Below, piece by piece: positions 9,084 through 19,115 of a DNA stretch of 64,000 nucleotides. Under the pieces are notes generated by a model. That model searched no databases. It was not told the DNA's origin and was given only the letters and a program-made list of their open reading frames with translations. This DNA is from Paenibacillus physcomitrellae (GTDB lineage Bacteria; Bacillota; Bacilli; Paenibacillales; Paenibacillaceae). Both the position numbers and the translations under genes were made by a program. The stretch spans positions 1,674,001 through 1,738,000 of the forward strand of contig NZ_CP022584.1 of the NCBI RefSeq assembly GCF_002240225.1, given 5' to 3'. Position 1 is the stretch's first letter, and each line of letters opens with the position of its first letter.

Positions 9084-12000
9084 CTATTTGCTCCAAATCC
9101 GATAAAGAATCACTGCTGCTTCAGCCCGGGTAAGGGAATCCAGAGGTGCGATCCTGCTGCCGCCCTTGCCTTGAACGAGGCCGGAGCCCACCATAGCCGA
9201 GACGCTATCTTTCGCATAATCGGAAATGCTTGCTTGGTCGGCAAAAACCTCGAGAGAGCTGCGGTCTTCGGTTGTTCGGCCTGCTGTCTTAAGCGCACGC
9301 GAGGCCATGACCATCGCATCTTGACGGGAAATTGGCTGATTAGGCAGGAAAAGTTGGTCCTCATTCCCCGTGACAATCCCTAATTCCTTCGCAGCGGCCA
9401 GTTCCCCATAATATTCTGCTGTGCTTTGAACATCATAGAACACCGCTGCGCTGCTGCCTGTGCCTTTCAGTTCAAGCGTATTCATGAGGAGCGAGATAAA
9501 ATCTGCTCTCGTGATGCGGCTCGAAGGCGAGAAGCGGTCGGCTGACGTTCCTTCGGCAATGCCGCGAGCATACAAGGCTCCGATTGCCTGCTGAGCCCAA
9601 GGAACGTTTTGCAAATCTCCGAAGGTGTTTGGAACCGCTGCAACCCCGTAGATACTGAAATGAGTTGTCTTAAACTCGAGCCCTTGGTCAGCCGCATCAT
9701 ATCGGCTGCTTGGAACAGGCGTTGCCTTTCCGTGTTCGTCAACATACAGCACGACAAGCTGATCCGGATGATCAAGCTCTTCAGGGGCCGGCGTGTAAGG
9801 AATGTTTACCGTTATTGGCGTTAGCGGATTATTCCATGGCACCACACGGCCATCCAAGGCAAAGCTGAGATCGATCAACGGACGATTTCCAATCTGCTCG
9901 TGGGCAGCTTCATTTAAATTGTCCGGTGAAGCTTTAGTCATACGGACGGAAGCTTGTTCTGCATTCTCGGCCGCACTTCCCAGCATGCTGCTTGGAAGCG
10001 TAACGGCTGCAAATTCCGTCTTCAGCAAGAGTTTGTAGTTATCCTGACCCTGCAGACCTTGAACAGGCCATTGGATTTCGTAAGATTGGGCGCCGGTTTG
10101 TTTCGGGATTTCGAAGACGATTGTCTTCACGCCGTCTGCAGCAGAAGCCGTTTGCTCCAATTTCTGTTTCAGAAGATCAGCGGTGAGAGCAGCTTTGGCG
10201 AGACCGCCTTCGAGAGTCACTTGCAGTGGAGTCGTGACTGCACCATTACCGGGAACGACCGGCTGGTTGTTAGCCGAGTTTCCTCCGCTTCCGCCGGTGC
10301 TTCCTCCGCCGCTATGCCCACCATTGCCGTTACCGTTATCGCCCCCGCCGTTTCCACCGCCTGCCGGTTTGCCCATGAGCGACAGAATCCCGTATACGGA
10401 TGTGTCCTGATAACCTTGGCCGGTCAGGTCATTCCATGCGGCCGCGCTTTGACGGGCACCGTCTTTTGCGTCATTGATCTGTACATCGAAACCAAGCTTC
10501 ATATCATTAGCCGGTGTTACGTGCTTCAGCGGGATCTTCACTTCAACCGTGTAATTCGTCCCACTCACTTGAGCCGCCGATTGAAAATCCTTGCCGATGT
10601 TTTCCGGGTTAAAAGAGGTCTCGTTCTCAAAGTTTACCCGGTACTGCCCATCGTCCTCTTGATAAGAGGTTGTTTTGGCATTGTTCTGGTCCAGGAACAC
10701 TTCAATGGAGTCCTGCTCCCAGGCGTTTGCGCTGGTTTTGTCCAGCTGCGTGTCCGCAACCTGGATCAATACATAAAGATTTTGATCATCCCAGAGGGCT
10801 TTAGCCACGCCGGAAGCTCCCTGCCAAGCCGACTGGAACCTGTTAACCGGGATTTCGGCGGCCTGATTCCAGACGTCGTCTACGATGCCATCGATTTGCG
10901 GCGTGCCATAAGAGGCAGCTGCCTCACGAGCCTCCTCCGTATCCGGCGTGTATTCGGTCATGTATTTGTCCGGATCGGCTACGCCGTAATAAGCCTTTTT
11001 GGCCTGCAGATTCTGGTCGAACAACAATGGATTCTGTGAAGCTCTCCAGCTTGAGGAGTCATTTAATCCCCACCAGGTGACGCGGAAGATATGATCGGCA
11101 TGCTCCTTAAAAATATTCATAAGCTGGGCGTATAAATAACCTTGCGCATTCGCTTGCTTATCGGTCAGCTTGCTGTCGCTTCCCGCCGTCACGTCAAGCT
11201 CGGAAATGCACACTTCTACGCCAAGCTGGATGAATTTCTCCAGCGACGCCTCCACATTTTCAGACCTCGTGTTGAGATTGTAATGCCCTTGCATACCAAT
11301 GCCGTCGATGAGCAGCTTGCCATCATGTTCGGAAGCGTATTTGTTGTTAAGCTCTTGAACCATGCTGGCAATGGCTGTAGCTTTATTCTGATTGTCCTCA
11401 TTGTAATCGTTGTAATATAGCTTGATATCCCAATCCGGATGGCTGTCCAGCACTTCCCGCGCTATAAGGAACGCCTGCTCTACGTAGTCATCCCCGATCG
11501 CGGCTTTCCAAGGCGAGCTGCGAAGCGCCGCTTTCCAATTCGTCGGATCGGAAGGATTATCATTCATCGCTTCATTAACAACATCCCAGGAGATAACTTT
11601 ATTCCCAAAATGCTCAATTACGGTCTCGATATGACTGCGCATATTCGCCAGGGCTTGCTCCCGGGTCAGCGGCTTGCCATCCTCTCCCGTATTCAGCCAC
11701 TCCGGTGTCTGCTGGTGCCACACCAGCACATGGCCATGCAGCTTAAGACCAGCAGCTGTAATTTGACTAACCAGCGCGTCTGCCGCAGTGAAGTCAAATT
11801 GTTTGTTCGTATTGTAAACCTGATCCGGCTTCATGGCGTTCTCTGCCGTTACGACGTTGAAATGCTTCTTGAGCAGCTCCAGTCTTTGCCCTTCAAAGTC
11901 GGTGGAGGACACGGCATTGCCTATTAAGAAATCGTCTTTGTATACCTCCTGCAGGCTTGGAATGTCCTGCTGAACCGGGGGCGGAGCATTGACCGGCCCC

Positions 12001-13754
12001 AAATAAGTTAATTGAAAATCGTCCAGGAAGAAGGTTCGGTCTCCGTTGTCGTTATCAGCAGTTTCAATATAGGCGTTGAGCACAGTCGGGGTCACGGCAA
12101 GCGTATATTTGCCGGACAGCTGGACCCAATCACGGTCTGTGACAGTAGCATTTTCTGATACGTTGGTAAACGTGCTGTCCCCGGACTGCACGCTGATCCG
12201 CAGTCTGGTCGGGTTTTGCCCCGGCGCCATTTTCACCCAGGCAGACAGTTCATATTGGTTGTTCTTGGCCATCTTGCCGGCTGCATTCACCAATGCGCCG
12301 TCATATTGGCCCTTCGTGGTTACCTTCAAGCTTTGTCCGCCCTCAAGCGTGTGGTTATCCTCCGTAGTAAGTTCTACCGTTTCACGGTTATTTCGGGGGA
12401 TAAAATTCTGTGTACCGGTCTCGAAGTCGGCCTTAATTCCTGTCTGGTCCACTTCCCCCGGATCGGATTGCCCGGACGTGACATCCGTGATTACCACTTC
12501 ATCGATGTAAATATCGGATGTTAACGTGTTCTCCGACGGTTCCACCCAAATGATCACTTCTTTAGTATCCGCCGGAATTTCATAGGCTTTGGCTGCAAAT
12601 GTTGTCCAGCCAGTATCCGTTACGGTTTGATTGCCGACGATCCAAGGATACTGGTTGGTGAGCAGCGTCGAATCTATTTTGGACCCTAAATGAAATTGTC
12701 CGCTGCCGGAACCGAGTCTTACTTTTAAGGAAATATCATACTGGTGTTCAGATTTTAAAATATCGGTTAAAACGAGAGCAGGGATCGCCTTCTCATCTGC
12801 CCGATTCGAGAATTTCAAAGACTTGCTGCCTTCGGAGGCAAGGCCCGATACAACGGAAGTTTCACCGTTAGAGCCCCAGGACAACTTGGCCCAGCCGCCT
12901 GTTTGCCCGTCCTCAAAGCTTTGGTTAAGCAGAACCGTACCGCCAGGGGCCTCAGGATTAGCAGGTTCCTCTGAATCCGCAGGGGCCGGTCCTCCGATAG
13001 CGCTGGCGAAGGTGCTGAGGGTATCCCCATTTTTGATGAGAATTCGTCCCATTGCATAAGGGCCTTCGTCACCGGGGCCGGCCTTGAATCCAACCTGGAT
13101 GCCGCTGTCCTTCAGCGCGTCCTTGGCCTCCTGGTTATAGGCGCCGTATGGGTAGGCGAACAATACCGAGGGTTTGCCCGTAATATCCTGCAGGAAGGTG
13201 CTTGCGGCCTCTACTTCATCCAGTGCCTGGTCTTTGGTGATTTGGTTCGTCCAGACTCCGCCTTGGGAAATATCGTTGTTGTGGGTTTTGGAATGGTTCT
13301 CCAGGCTGACGCTTGATTCATTGGCAAGCTCCTGCAGCTGCGCTTTCGTCATGCTGTACCCGCCGCCAATCCAATCACTGACAACAAATTGAACAGAGTT
13401 GAAGTCATATTTTTTTAATATAGGAAGCGCATTTGAAATAAAGTCAGGTGTGGCATCGTCAAAAGTAAGTAAAATCGGATGGTCGGGGGCAGCTTGACCG
13501 TCTGCAACGATATCCACATACTGATCCGCCGTTAACGTCGTATAGCCGTTGTCATGCAGATACTTCATTTGCTGCTCGAACTGATCCGTGCTGAACTGGT
13601 ACTCCCCTTGCGGATTGTCGCTGATCACATGGTATAAAAGGACGGGAATGTCTGGAGCTTCGGCAGCTTGGGTAAGCGGCGCACGCCATCCCAGCGGGAC
13701 AAGCAGCGCAGCTGCGAGAACAAGGGAGATCCCCTTTTTGAACCCTATAAGCAT
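9084..13754 (-). CDS. Modular surface xylanase: NodB deacetylase + CBM22-like x2 + GH10 + CBM9 + SLH x3
   Basis: The 1556-residue protein has a signal peptide (about 1-31). A polysaccharide deacetylase domain follows (about 35-250; TFDDA at 97-101 and ENHSKTH at 152-158 as metal-site motifs). Two CBM22/CBM4_9-like modules (about 275-430 and 440-588) precede a GH10 catalytic domain (about 603-925; acid/base E728 in VVNEAMND, nucleophile E852 in ISELDVT). Then come a CBM9-like module (about 950-1127), a Gly/Asn/Ser linker (1132-1162), a beta-rich region and three SLH repeats (about 1378-1430, 1438-1490, 1500-1555) that anchor it to the cell wall. It should deacetylate and cut xylan at the cell surface. 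The deacetylase motif has Ala in place of the more usual Gly in TFDDG. A cre-like site precedes the gene. Confidence 0.95.
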   Translation of the reverse strand: MLIGFKKGISLVLAAALLVPLGWRAPLTQAAEAPDIPVLLYHVISDNPQGEYQFSTDQFEQQMKYLHDNGYTTLTADQYVDIVADGQAAPDHPILLTFDDATPDFISNALPILKKYDFNSVQFVVSDWIGGGYSMTKAQLQELANESSVSLENHSKTHNNDISQGGVWTNQITKDQALDEVEAASTFLQDITGKPSVLFAYPYGAYNQEAKDALKDSGIQVGFKAGPGDEGPYAMGRILIKNGDTLSTFASAIGGPAPADSEEPANPEAPGGTVLLNQSFEDGQTGGWAKLSWGSNGETSVVSGLASEGSKSLKFSNRADEKAIPALVLTDILKSEHQYDISLKVRLGSGSGQFHLGSKIDSTLLTNQYPWIVGNQTVTDTGWTTFAAKAYEIPADTKEVIIWVEPSENTLTSDIYIDEVVITDVTSGQSDPGEVDQTGIKADFETGTQNFIPRNNRETVELTTEDNHTLEGGQSLKVTTKGQYDGALVNAAGKMAKNNQYELSAWVKMAPGQNPTRLRISVQSGDSTFTNVSENATVTDRDWVQLSGKYTLAVTPTVLNAYIETADNDNGDRTFFLDDFQLTYLGPVNAPPPVQQDIPSLQEVYKDDFLIGNAVSSTDFEGQRLELLKKHFNVVTAENAMKPDQVYNTNKQFDFTAADALVSQITAAGLKLHGHVLVWHQQTPEWLNTGEDGKPLTREQALANMRSHIETVIEHFGNKVISWDVVNEAMNDNPSDPTNWKAALRSSPWKAAIGDDYVEQAFLIAREVLDSHPDWDIKLYYNDYNEDNQNKATAIASMVQELNNKYASEHDGKLLIDGIGMQGHYNLNTRSENVEASLEKFIQLGVEVCISELDVTAGSDSKLTDKQANAQGYLYAQLMNIFKEHADHIFRVTWWGLNDSSSWRASQNPLLFDQNLQAKKAYYGVADPDKYMTEYTPDTEEAREAAASYGTPQIDGIVDDVWNQAAEIPVNRFQSAWQGASGVAKALWDDQNLYVLIQVADTQLDKTSANAWEQDSIEVFLDQNNAKTTSYQEDDGQYRVNFENETSFNPENIGKDFQSAAQVSGTNYTVEVKIPLKHVTPANDMKLGFDVQINDAKDGARQSAAAWNDLTGQGYQDTSVYGILSLMGKPAGGGNGGGDNGNGNGGHSGGGSTGGSGGNSANNQPVVPGNGAVTTPLQVTLEGGLAKAALTADLLKQKLEQTASAADGVKTIVFEIPKQTGAQSYEIQWPVQGLQGQDNYKLLLKTEFAAVTLPSSMLGSAAENAEQASVRMTKASPDNLNEAAHEQIGNRPLIDLSFALDGRVVPWNNPLTPITVNIPYTPAPEELDHPDQLVVLYVDEHGKATPVPSSRYDAADQGLEFKTTHFSIYGVAAVPNTFGDLQNVPWAQQAIGALYARGIAEGTSADRFSPSSRITRADFISLLMNTLELKGTGSSAAVFYDVQSTAEYYGELAAAKELGIVTGNEDQLFLPNQPISRQDAMVMASRALKTAGRTTEDRSSLEVFADQASISDYAKDSVSAMVGSGLVQGKGGSRIAPLDSLTRAEAAVILYRIWSK

Positions 13755-13826
13755 TGTTTGTTGTCACTCTCCTCCAAATCGTAGTGTTAAACCGAGCAAC
13801 GTAAATCCTATGAGGAAAAACCTCAA

Positions 13827-13842
13827 TGGGAAACGCTTACAT
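13827..13842 (-). promoter_or_regulatory. cre-like site upstream of the xylanase gene
   Basis: TGGGAAACGCTTACAT fits the cre pattern and lies about 75-90 bp before the xylanase start. It predicts glucose repression through CcpA. Confidence 0.55.
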
Positions 13843-13975
13843 TTTTTTTGTCTTCCCTCCTTCCCCAAGCTCCATTATAGGGGGCTGCAAAATTAGCGGT
13901 ACCCGAGGAACTAAAGAACTTACTGAGATTTTTAAAGATAGTGGGAGGTTAGCTGTCAGAAATGTTCACAAAAAA

Positions 13976-13995
13976 ATCCGCGGAAACCGCGGATT
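13976..13995 (-). terminator. Rho-independent terminator of the two-component operon
   Basis: ATCCGCGG and CCGCGGAT pair around AAA, followed on the minus strand by a run of T. It lies just after the sensor kinase stop. Confidence 0.8.
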
Positions 13996-14043
13996 CAAAA
14001 GTGCTTTTATCCTGAACTTTTAATCTATTTTAACCAGCCGCTG

Positions 14044-16257
14044 CTACTCCAGCCTCTCCTCCAGTGTAACCGTCACCTTAAACAAATCGCCGTCAATATC
14101 GAGGTCCAGTTCTCCCCCATGAAGGTCGACAATCGATTTGGCGATGGCCAGACCAAGGCCGGAACCTTCCGTATGGCGTGAAGCGTCCCCGCGTTTAAAA
14201 CGTTCGAACAACTCGTCGATATTTTCGCTCAGCTCATATTTGGTTACGTTCTTGAACGTAATGACCGTTCGTCCGGGTTTGGCTTCTACGGCTATATAAA
14301 CCCGCGTATGTTCAAGCGCATATTTGACGCAGTTGCCAATCAGATTATCGAATACCCGCCACAGCTTTTGACCGTCCACCCATACAGAAACCGGATGATC
14401 CGGCGTCGTCACCCGGAGCTGAAGGCTGGACTGCTTAATGGCCTCATTGTATTCGGCAAGTGCCTGTTCCAGCAGCTGCACGATGTCTACTCGCTCCTGT
14501 GCAAGCTCGACCTGTCCGCTGGCGATTTTACTGGCCTCGAACAAATCGTCAATCAGCACCTTCAGCCGCTGTGATTTGCGGTCAAGAATGTCCACAAAAG
14601 CCTGCCGGTCTTCTTCGGAAAGCTCCTTGTTTTTAAGCAGTTCCGTATACGTAATGATCGAAGTCAGCGGCGTCCGTAAATCATGGCTGACGTTCGTGAT
14701 CAGCTCCGTCTTGAGTCTTTCGCTTTTGGCCTGTTCCCTGCGTGAGGTTTTCACGCCGTTTCTCAGCAAATTAATGTTCGCTGCCAGCGAAGCCAGTTGC
14801 GATTTCCCTTCAACAGTCAGATTCTGCTCCAAATTGCCGCTGACCAATTGGGCTGTATGAGTGGCAATTCGATTGAAATAACTGATCCGTTTCAAGGTCA
14901 GCCAAAGAGCAGGAAGCGCAAAAAGCATTAAGAGAATTGCGTAAATCACGATCGCTTCATTTTGAATACATACTATAACAAATCCGATGCCCGCCCCGAA
15001 AGCCACCGCCAAAACGAACAACGCCTGGAACATCAGCGACTTAATTAACGCCGCTTCTCTAAGACGCTGATAAGTCCAGAAAATGACGGTTCTGCGCAGG
15101 GCTTCTTTAAAGGCTTGCTCATTCCGGTATTCTTTGATGAGCATTCCCAATTGCAGGACCAGCAGCAGCACCAACAAGGTATTCACCAATACATACGTCA
15201 GCGAATGATAAATCATATCTCCAAGGCTAAAGCCATACCCCAAGGCATTTTGTGCCCATTGCAAATGCACCAACGCCGTGAGCCCTGTAATGAGCAGCAG
15301 GACGGCTCTTAAGTCGAGTGGAATCAGGTTGTAATAAGGGGCCACCAGAGCAGTGGAACCAAACAGCTTTTCCGTCCGATACCGGCGAGTCATCCAAATC
15401 AAGCCCGCAAAGGCCAACAAACCCAGACCGGTATAAATCAAAAACGTGATCTGTTTATTCTCATAAATATGAAATTCCGCCATGATCGGAGAGTTCTCCG
15501 GTGCGGATTTAGGGACGCCAATCTGTCCTTCATAGGTTCCATATTTGAAGTCAATCGCACTTTGATCCACCTGAGAGTTGGTATAGACGGCTTGATTGGA
15601 TGCCGTTAACGAACGGTAGGTATGAAGGAACCTCATCCCGGAGCTTTTCAGCCTGGTATCCGCGCTGCCTCCGTCACTGGAAGCCACATTCGTAAAGACT
15701 TTGCCGGTTTCTGTTTCTACTAGTCGGTAGACGAACGAGGCTTGAAAGCTTGTATAATTGGAACGAAATCTCTCCAGCTCTTGAACATACTCGTCGATCT
15801 CCTGTTCCTTCTCCTTCACGATTTTGCTTTTGACCGCATCATCACTTGTGTAATCAGCCGTTATATCGGCAATTTTGCTGTTCATTTCTTTGGTGAAAAA
15901 GGTCACGAGCTCCTCATTACCGGAATCCCGCGCTTCCTGAATTTGGGGTTCATATTGATTCTTGATCCCTGTTATCTGGCCAGTCAAGCTTCCTAACCGG
16001 CTGCGGTAGTTTTCAATTTCCGTCTGAGTGACGATGATTTTGGGTTTGTCCTGATCGGCCGGAAGCTCGTTAAAATCCATTTGATTCACGTAATTGATCA
16101 GCTGCTGCACCTGGTTGGCATACTCCGCCGTATAGAAATAATTTTTCTTAAAATACGTGCTGCGGGTCTGAGCCACCTGAAACAATGTGCTGGCACTCAG
16201 CGTGATCAGAACTACCCAGACCAGCATCAGCAGGCTATTTTTCCATTTTGTATCCAA
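14044..16257 (-). CDS. Membrane sensor histidine kinase
   Basis: The 737-residue protein has an N-terminal helix (about 8-28), a long extracytoplasmic coiled region (about 30-275), several further membrane helices (about 275-455) and a HAMP-like linker. The HisKA H-box (TNVSHDLRTPLTSI) and a HATPase domain (IGNCVKYA N-box, GSGLGLAIAKSIVDLHGG) follow. The core resembles VanS/YkoH-type cell-envelope sensors, but the multi-helix middle is unusual. It overlaps the response regulator gene by 23 bp, so the two are translated as a pair. The signal is unknown. Confidence 0.9.
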   Translation of the reverse strand: MDTKWKNSLLMLVWVVLITLSASTLFQVAQTRSTYFKKNYFYTAEYANQVQQLINYVNQMDFNELPADQDKPKIIVTQTEIENYRSRLGSLTGQITGIKNQYEPQIQEARDSGNEELVTFFTKEMNSKIADITADYTSDDAVKSKIVKEKEQEIDEYVQELERFRSNYTSFQASFVYRLVETETGKVFTNVASSDGGSADTRLKSSGMRFLHTYRSLTASNQAVYTNSQVDQSAIDFKYGTYEGQIGVPKSAPENSPIMAEFHIYENKQITFLIYTGLGLLAFAGLIWMTRRYRTEKLFGSTALVAPYYNLIPLDLRAVLLLITGLTALVHLQWAQNALGYGFSLGDMIYHSLTYVLVNTLLVLLLVLQLGMLIKEYRNEQAFKEALRRTVIFWTYQRLREAALIKSLMFQALFVLAVAFGAGIGFVIVCIQNEAIVIYAILLMLFALPALWLTLKRISYFNRIATHTAQLVSGNLEQNLTVEGKSQLASLAANINLLRNGVKTSRREQAKSERLKTELITNVSHDLRTPLTSIITYTELLKNKELSEEDRQAFVDILDRKSQRLKVLIDDLFEASKIASGQVELAQERVDIVQLLEQALAEYNEAIKQSSLQLRVTTPDHPVSVWVDGQKLWRVFDNLIGNCVKYALEHTRVYIAVEAKPGRTVITFKNVTKYELSENIDELFERFKRGDASRHTEGSGLGLAIAKSIVDLHGGELDLDIDGDLFKVTVTLEERLE

Positions 16258-16933
16258 TTCCCCAGACCACCTTTAAAAAACTCGGATTTTTAGGATCGAT
16301 TTCGATCTTTTCTCGAATGTTACGGATATGTACCGCTACGGTATTGTCCGCGTTGAAGCCCGGCTCCTTCCACACCCGCTCGTAAATCTCATTGATCGAA
16401 AATACACGGCCGGCATGGAGCATAAGCAGTTCCACGATTTTATATTCGATCGGCGTCAGCTTCACCGGCTCGCCATGAACCGTTACCTCTTTGGCCGATG
16501 AATCCAGCACCAATCCCCTGAGGTCCACCGCCTTGCTTTTGCCTTCATAGTGACCTAGCGACACATACCTGCGCAGGTGCGACTTGATGCGGGCAATCAG
16601 TTCCAGCGGATTAAACGGTTTGGTGACATAATCATCGGCTCCGACCTGCAGTCCCCAAATTTTGTCCATATCCTCGCTTTTGGCGCTCAGCATGATGATC
16701 GGGATATTTTTCTGCTCCCTGATCTTAAAGGTCGTGGTGATTCCATCCTGGCGCGGCATCATAAGATCCAGAACAATCAAATGGATCTCCTGCTCATTCA
16801 GCACTTCAATCGCCTCAACCCCGTCCTGAGCCTGGACAACCGAAATACCTTCGTTCTTCAGGTAAATTTCGATCGCACGCCGAATCTCTTGATCGTCATC
16901 CACAACCAGAACGCGGTAATGACTGGTATTCAA
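16235..16933 (-). CDS. OmpR-family response regulator
   Basis: The 232-residue protein has a receiver domain (VDDDQEIR near the start, phospho-acceptor Asp in LIVLDLMMPRQDG) and a winged-helix DNA-binding domain (TPIEYKIVELLMLHAGRVFS...VAVHIRNIREKIE). It is the first gene of the two-component operon and is presumably phosphorylated by the overlapping kinase. Its targets cannot be read from the window. Confidence 0.93.
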   Translation of the reverse strand: MNTSHYRVLVVDDDQEIRRAIEIYLKNEGISVVQAQDGVEAIEVLNEQEIHLIVLDLMMPRQDGITTTFKIREQKNIPIIMLSAKSEDMDKIWGLQVGADDYVTKPFNPLELIARIKSHLRRYVSLGHYEGKSKAVDLRGLVLDSSAKEVTVHGEPVKLTPIEYKIVELLMLHAGRVFSINEIYERVWKEPGFNADNTVAVHIRNIREKIEIDPKNPSFLKVVWGIGYKMEK

Positions 16934-17059
16934 AGCTCTTGCCCCCTCTCTCTCTTTCGTTCTATCTTATTGGGTAGTTCTATTGTAATTTCCGATTCTT
17001 AATAATGAGTCAGGGAAATTCTTAAGGAATTCTGAAGAATGCTTAAAGGGAAGAAAAAA

Positions 17060-17090
17060 AAGATGACCCCGTACAACCAGGAGTCATCTT
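17060..17090 (-). terminator. Rho-independent terminator
   Basis: AAGATGAC and GTCATCTT pair around a 15-base loop, followed on the minus strand by a T-run. It ends the gene at 17169-17810. Confidence 0.75.
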
Positions 17091-17168
17091 CTGCCGGTAG
17101 TTTTAACTTTATAAGTGCCCTTGTCTGTAGAAAGTCGACTACCATCTACGTTATTTACGCAGTATCGT

Positions 17169-17810
17169 TTATTGTTCCGTCATTGTAATCAACCGATCCA
17201 CCACAATTTGGTGCTTGTCGATTACGTCGGACGAATTAACGTAAGCCTCATTGGCCAACATCATTTTCCCCCAGTCTTCTCGCAGCGAATCCGATTGGCT
17301 ATCGTCTTTTATTGTGTTTAGCTGATCTAACGTTTCCACTATGATCCGGATGTTTTCCAAATCATTTTCCGATAATTTAATCGATCCCGTCCCGTTATCG
17401 CCCTCAATTTGCAATTGGCCGGATAATTGATCAAAGTAACTGGCATAGTCCTGCAGCATACTGACCAGCCGATTGCTTGCGCCAACAAGTTTAATTTCTT
17501 TATACCCGTGCAAATTGACGTAAAGTTGGATCAATTCCTGATAAGTGGAGAACTCTTGCAGCAACGTTCGCTGTAAAAATTCCGCTTCGTCCAGACCTAT
17601 CTCTTTCTCAGAGATGGCTTGGTTCAAGGGCACAGAGACCGATCGAATCCGGTAGTATTCCGTGAGGTCCTTACTAAGGACAATATCCACGACTTGATTC
17701 AACGCAGATTTGCTCTCTTTGGATTGGCGGTACAAGACATAATTGAATACTGCCGATACAAGCAGCACTGTCACCAGCAAGGTCAAAATAACCTTAATGC
17801 GTCTTGGCAT
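17169..17810 (-). CDS. Membrane-anchored protein of unknown function
   Basis: The best start is MPRRIKVILT behind GGAGTG, 12 codons inside the longest frame (which opens at 17846); the product has about 213 residues. One N-terminal membrane helix is followed by a long, mostly helical, acidic extracytoplasmic domain. I do not recognise the family. The topology recalls the sensor domain of the nearby kinase and may be related, but this is only a suggestion. It is the last gene before the cassette region. Confidence 0.6.
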   Translation of the reverse strand: MPRRIKVILTLLVTVLLVSAVFNYVLYRQSKESKSALNQVVDIVLSKDLTEYYRIRSVSVPLNQAISEKEIGLDEAEFLQRTLLQEFSTYQELIQLYVNLHGYKEIKLVGASNRLVSMLQDYASYFDQLSGQLQIEGDNGTGSIKLSENDLENIRIIVETLDQLNTIKDDSQSDSLREDWGKMMLANEAYVNSSDVIDKHQIVVDRLITMTEQ

Positions 17811-17856
17811 CTGTTTCACTCCTCGGCGAGTTTGCGCTCCAACCACGGTATAACTA

Positions 17857-18225
17857 TTAAGATGGTTTTCTATACCCCTTGAAGGACTTAATTATCATAA
17901 ACAAGAGCGACTGGACAATTCCAAAGAAGAGAGCTTCTAATATCACTAAAACTTCTAGCTGATTATCAAAAGGGTAAAAATAAACTCCCGTGACATGGAT
18001 AATGTAATGAACCAACACACCAGACACAACGGCTCCAACTATTGAAAATATTACCACATGGGTGAACTTTCTTTGAAATAACACGGGGAAAAGGGCAGGC
18101 ATTAGATAAAACCAGGAAATTGAAGACTTATAATCTAAGAACATAGCCATAAAAATGAGAGGCGAACAAATTAGACTCATTACAATAAGGAATAGAGAGC
18201 TTCTAATCATTTTAAATTCCATCAC
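17857..18225 (-). CDS. Small polytopic membrane protein, unknown
   Basis: The 122-residue protein has about four membrane helices (SSLFLIVMSLICSPLIFMAM, VVIFSIVGAVVSGVLVHYII and others) and a short basic tail. No family was recognised. It lies 13 bp after the GNAT gene and may share its transcript as the last, recombinase-distal part of the cassette array. Start MMEFKMIR is preceded by GGCGGAGTG. Confidence 0.55.
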   Translation of the reverse strand: MMEFKMIRSSLFLIVMSLICSPLIFMAMFLDYKSSISWFYLMPALFPVLFQRKFTHVVIFSIVGAVVSGVLVHYIIHVTGVYFYPFDNQLEVLVILEALFFGIVQSLLFMIIKSFKGYRKPS

Positions 18226-18238
18226 TCCGCCTGCCTTT

Positions 18239-18721
18239 TTAATCTCCCTTTATTATTGATTTCTCCATTACTCTGGAAGAGCCAATATTCCCTAGTAAAC
18301 ATCTTGCTTCAATTCGAACTAGATTCATATTCATGAATCCAAATTCGATTAATTTCTTAACACATTCGGTCATGTAGCCCTGTCCCCAATATTCTCTGGA
18401 CAATGCATAACCGATCTCAGCTCTACAATGGTCCGAATTCCAATTTACAAAATCACAGGTTCCAATGATCTTGCCCTTGGTTTTATTTTGTATGCCCCAT
18501 GGGCTTAGTTGGCCCTTGCTGTATCTGTCACATACGAAATGAACGAAGTTTTCTGTATCCTCTATTTTTTGGTGGGTATCCCAAGTCGTATACTTTGATA
18601 CCTCTTCATCGCTGCAATAAGCAAAGATATCTTGTACATCGTTTTTTTCGATTTTTCTGAGAATGGTTCGATCAGTCTCCAGTACAGGTAAATCCTTGAA
18701 TATATCCTCTACGTCCATCAT
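18239..18721 (-). CDS. RimJ/RimL-type GNAT acetyltransferase, C-terminus altered
   Basis: A GNAT fold with the acetyl-CoA motif region EIGYALSREYWGQGYMTECVKKLIEFGF and LVRIEARCLLGNIGSSRVMEK is visible. The best start is MMDVEDIF behind GGAGG; the longest frame runs 31 codons further upstream (to 18814) into a cassette recombination-site remnant. The protein stops at VMEKSIIKGD, whereas family members continue another 15-25 residues, so the 3' end has probably been truncated or frameshifted. Target is unknown. Confidence 0.65.
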   Translation of the reverse strand: MMDVEDIFKDLPVLETDRTILRKIEKNDVQDIFAYCSDEEVSKYTTWDTHQKIEDTENFVHFVCDRYSKGQLSPWGIQNKTKGKIIGTCDFVNWNSDHCRAEIGYALSREYWGQGYMTECVKKLIEFGFMNMNLVRIEARCLLGNIGSSRVMEKSIIKGD

Positions 18722-18805
18722 AGGGCCTCCGATTTTAGCTTTCATCACTTTATGATCCATTTGGCAAGTCCAAACTAAAATAAAGTTATTTTTCCGAATA
18801 TCCTT

Positions 18806-18891
18806 CATAACCATTTAGTACCTTCGACTCAGTACCTTAGCGGCGAACCGAGGGGAATGCCCATGCGGGAGAAAATGAGTTGTTATACAAA
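18806..18891 (-). repeat. Eroded attC-like site
   Basis: TTCATAAC at the left and GTTATAC at the right enclose GCCGAACCGAGGGG-type core also seen at 22.98 kb. The middle hairpins are largely lost. The following stretch to 19115 holds no gene that I can see. Confidence 0.4.
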
Positions 18892-19115
18892 GGATGCGAC
18901 ATTATACGAAGGAAGGGACATCATTGAAAAACGCTGACTGTAAAATATGCGTAATGTCTGTTATGGATTAAAGTCGTCCTTAAGTTCCACCCGTTTGTTG
19001 AAGAATTTATAATAAGATGGTCAACAGAAATAACCAGGCTGGCAGGAGATCAAATATGATTAGAATAGGCTTCACCATTGTCGAGTAGTCATTATTATAT
19101 TCTTACCACAGCAGG

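Noticed and set aside
10183..11039. Long plus-strand frames opposite the xylanase gene
   Set aside because: Shadows of a high-GC modular gene with clear domains on the minus strand.
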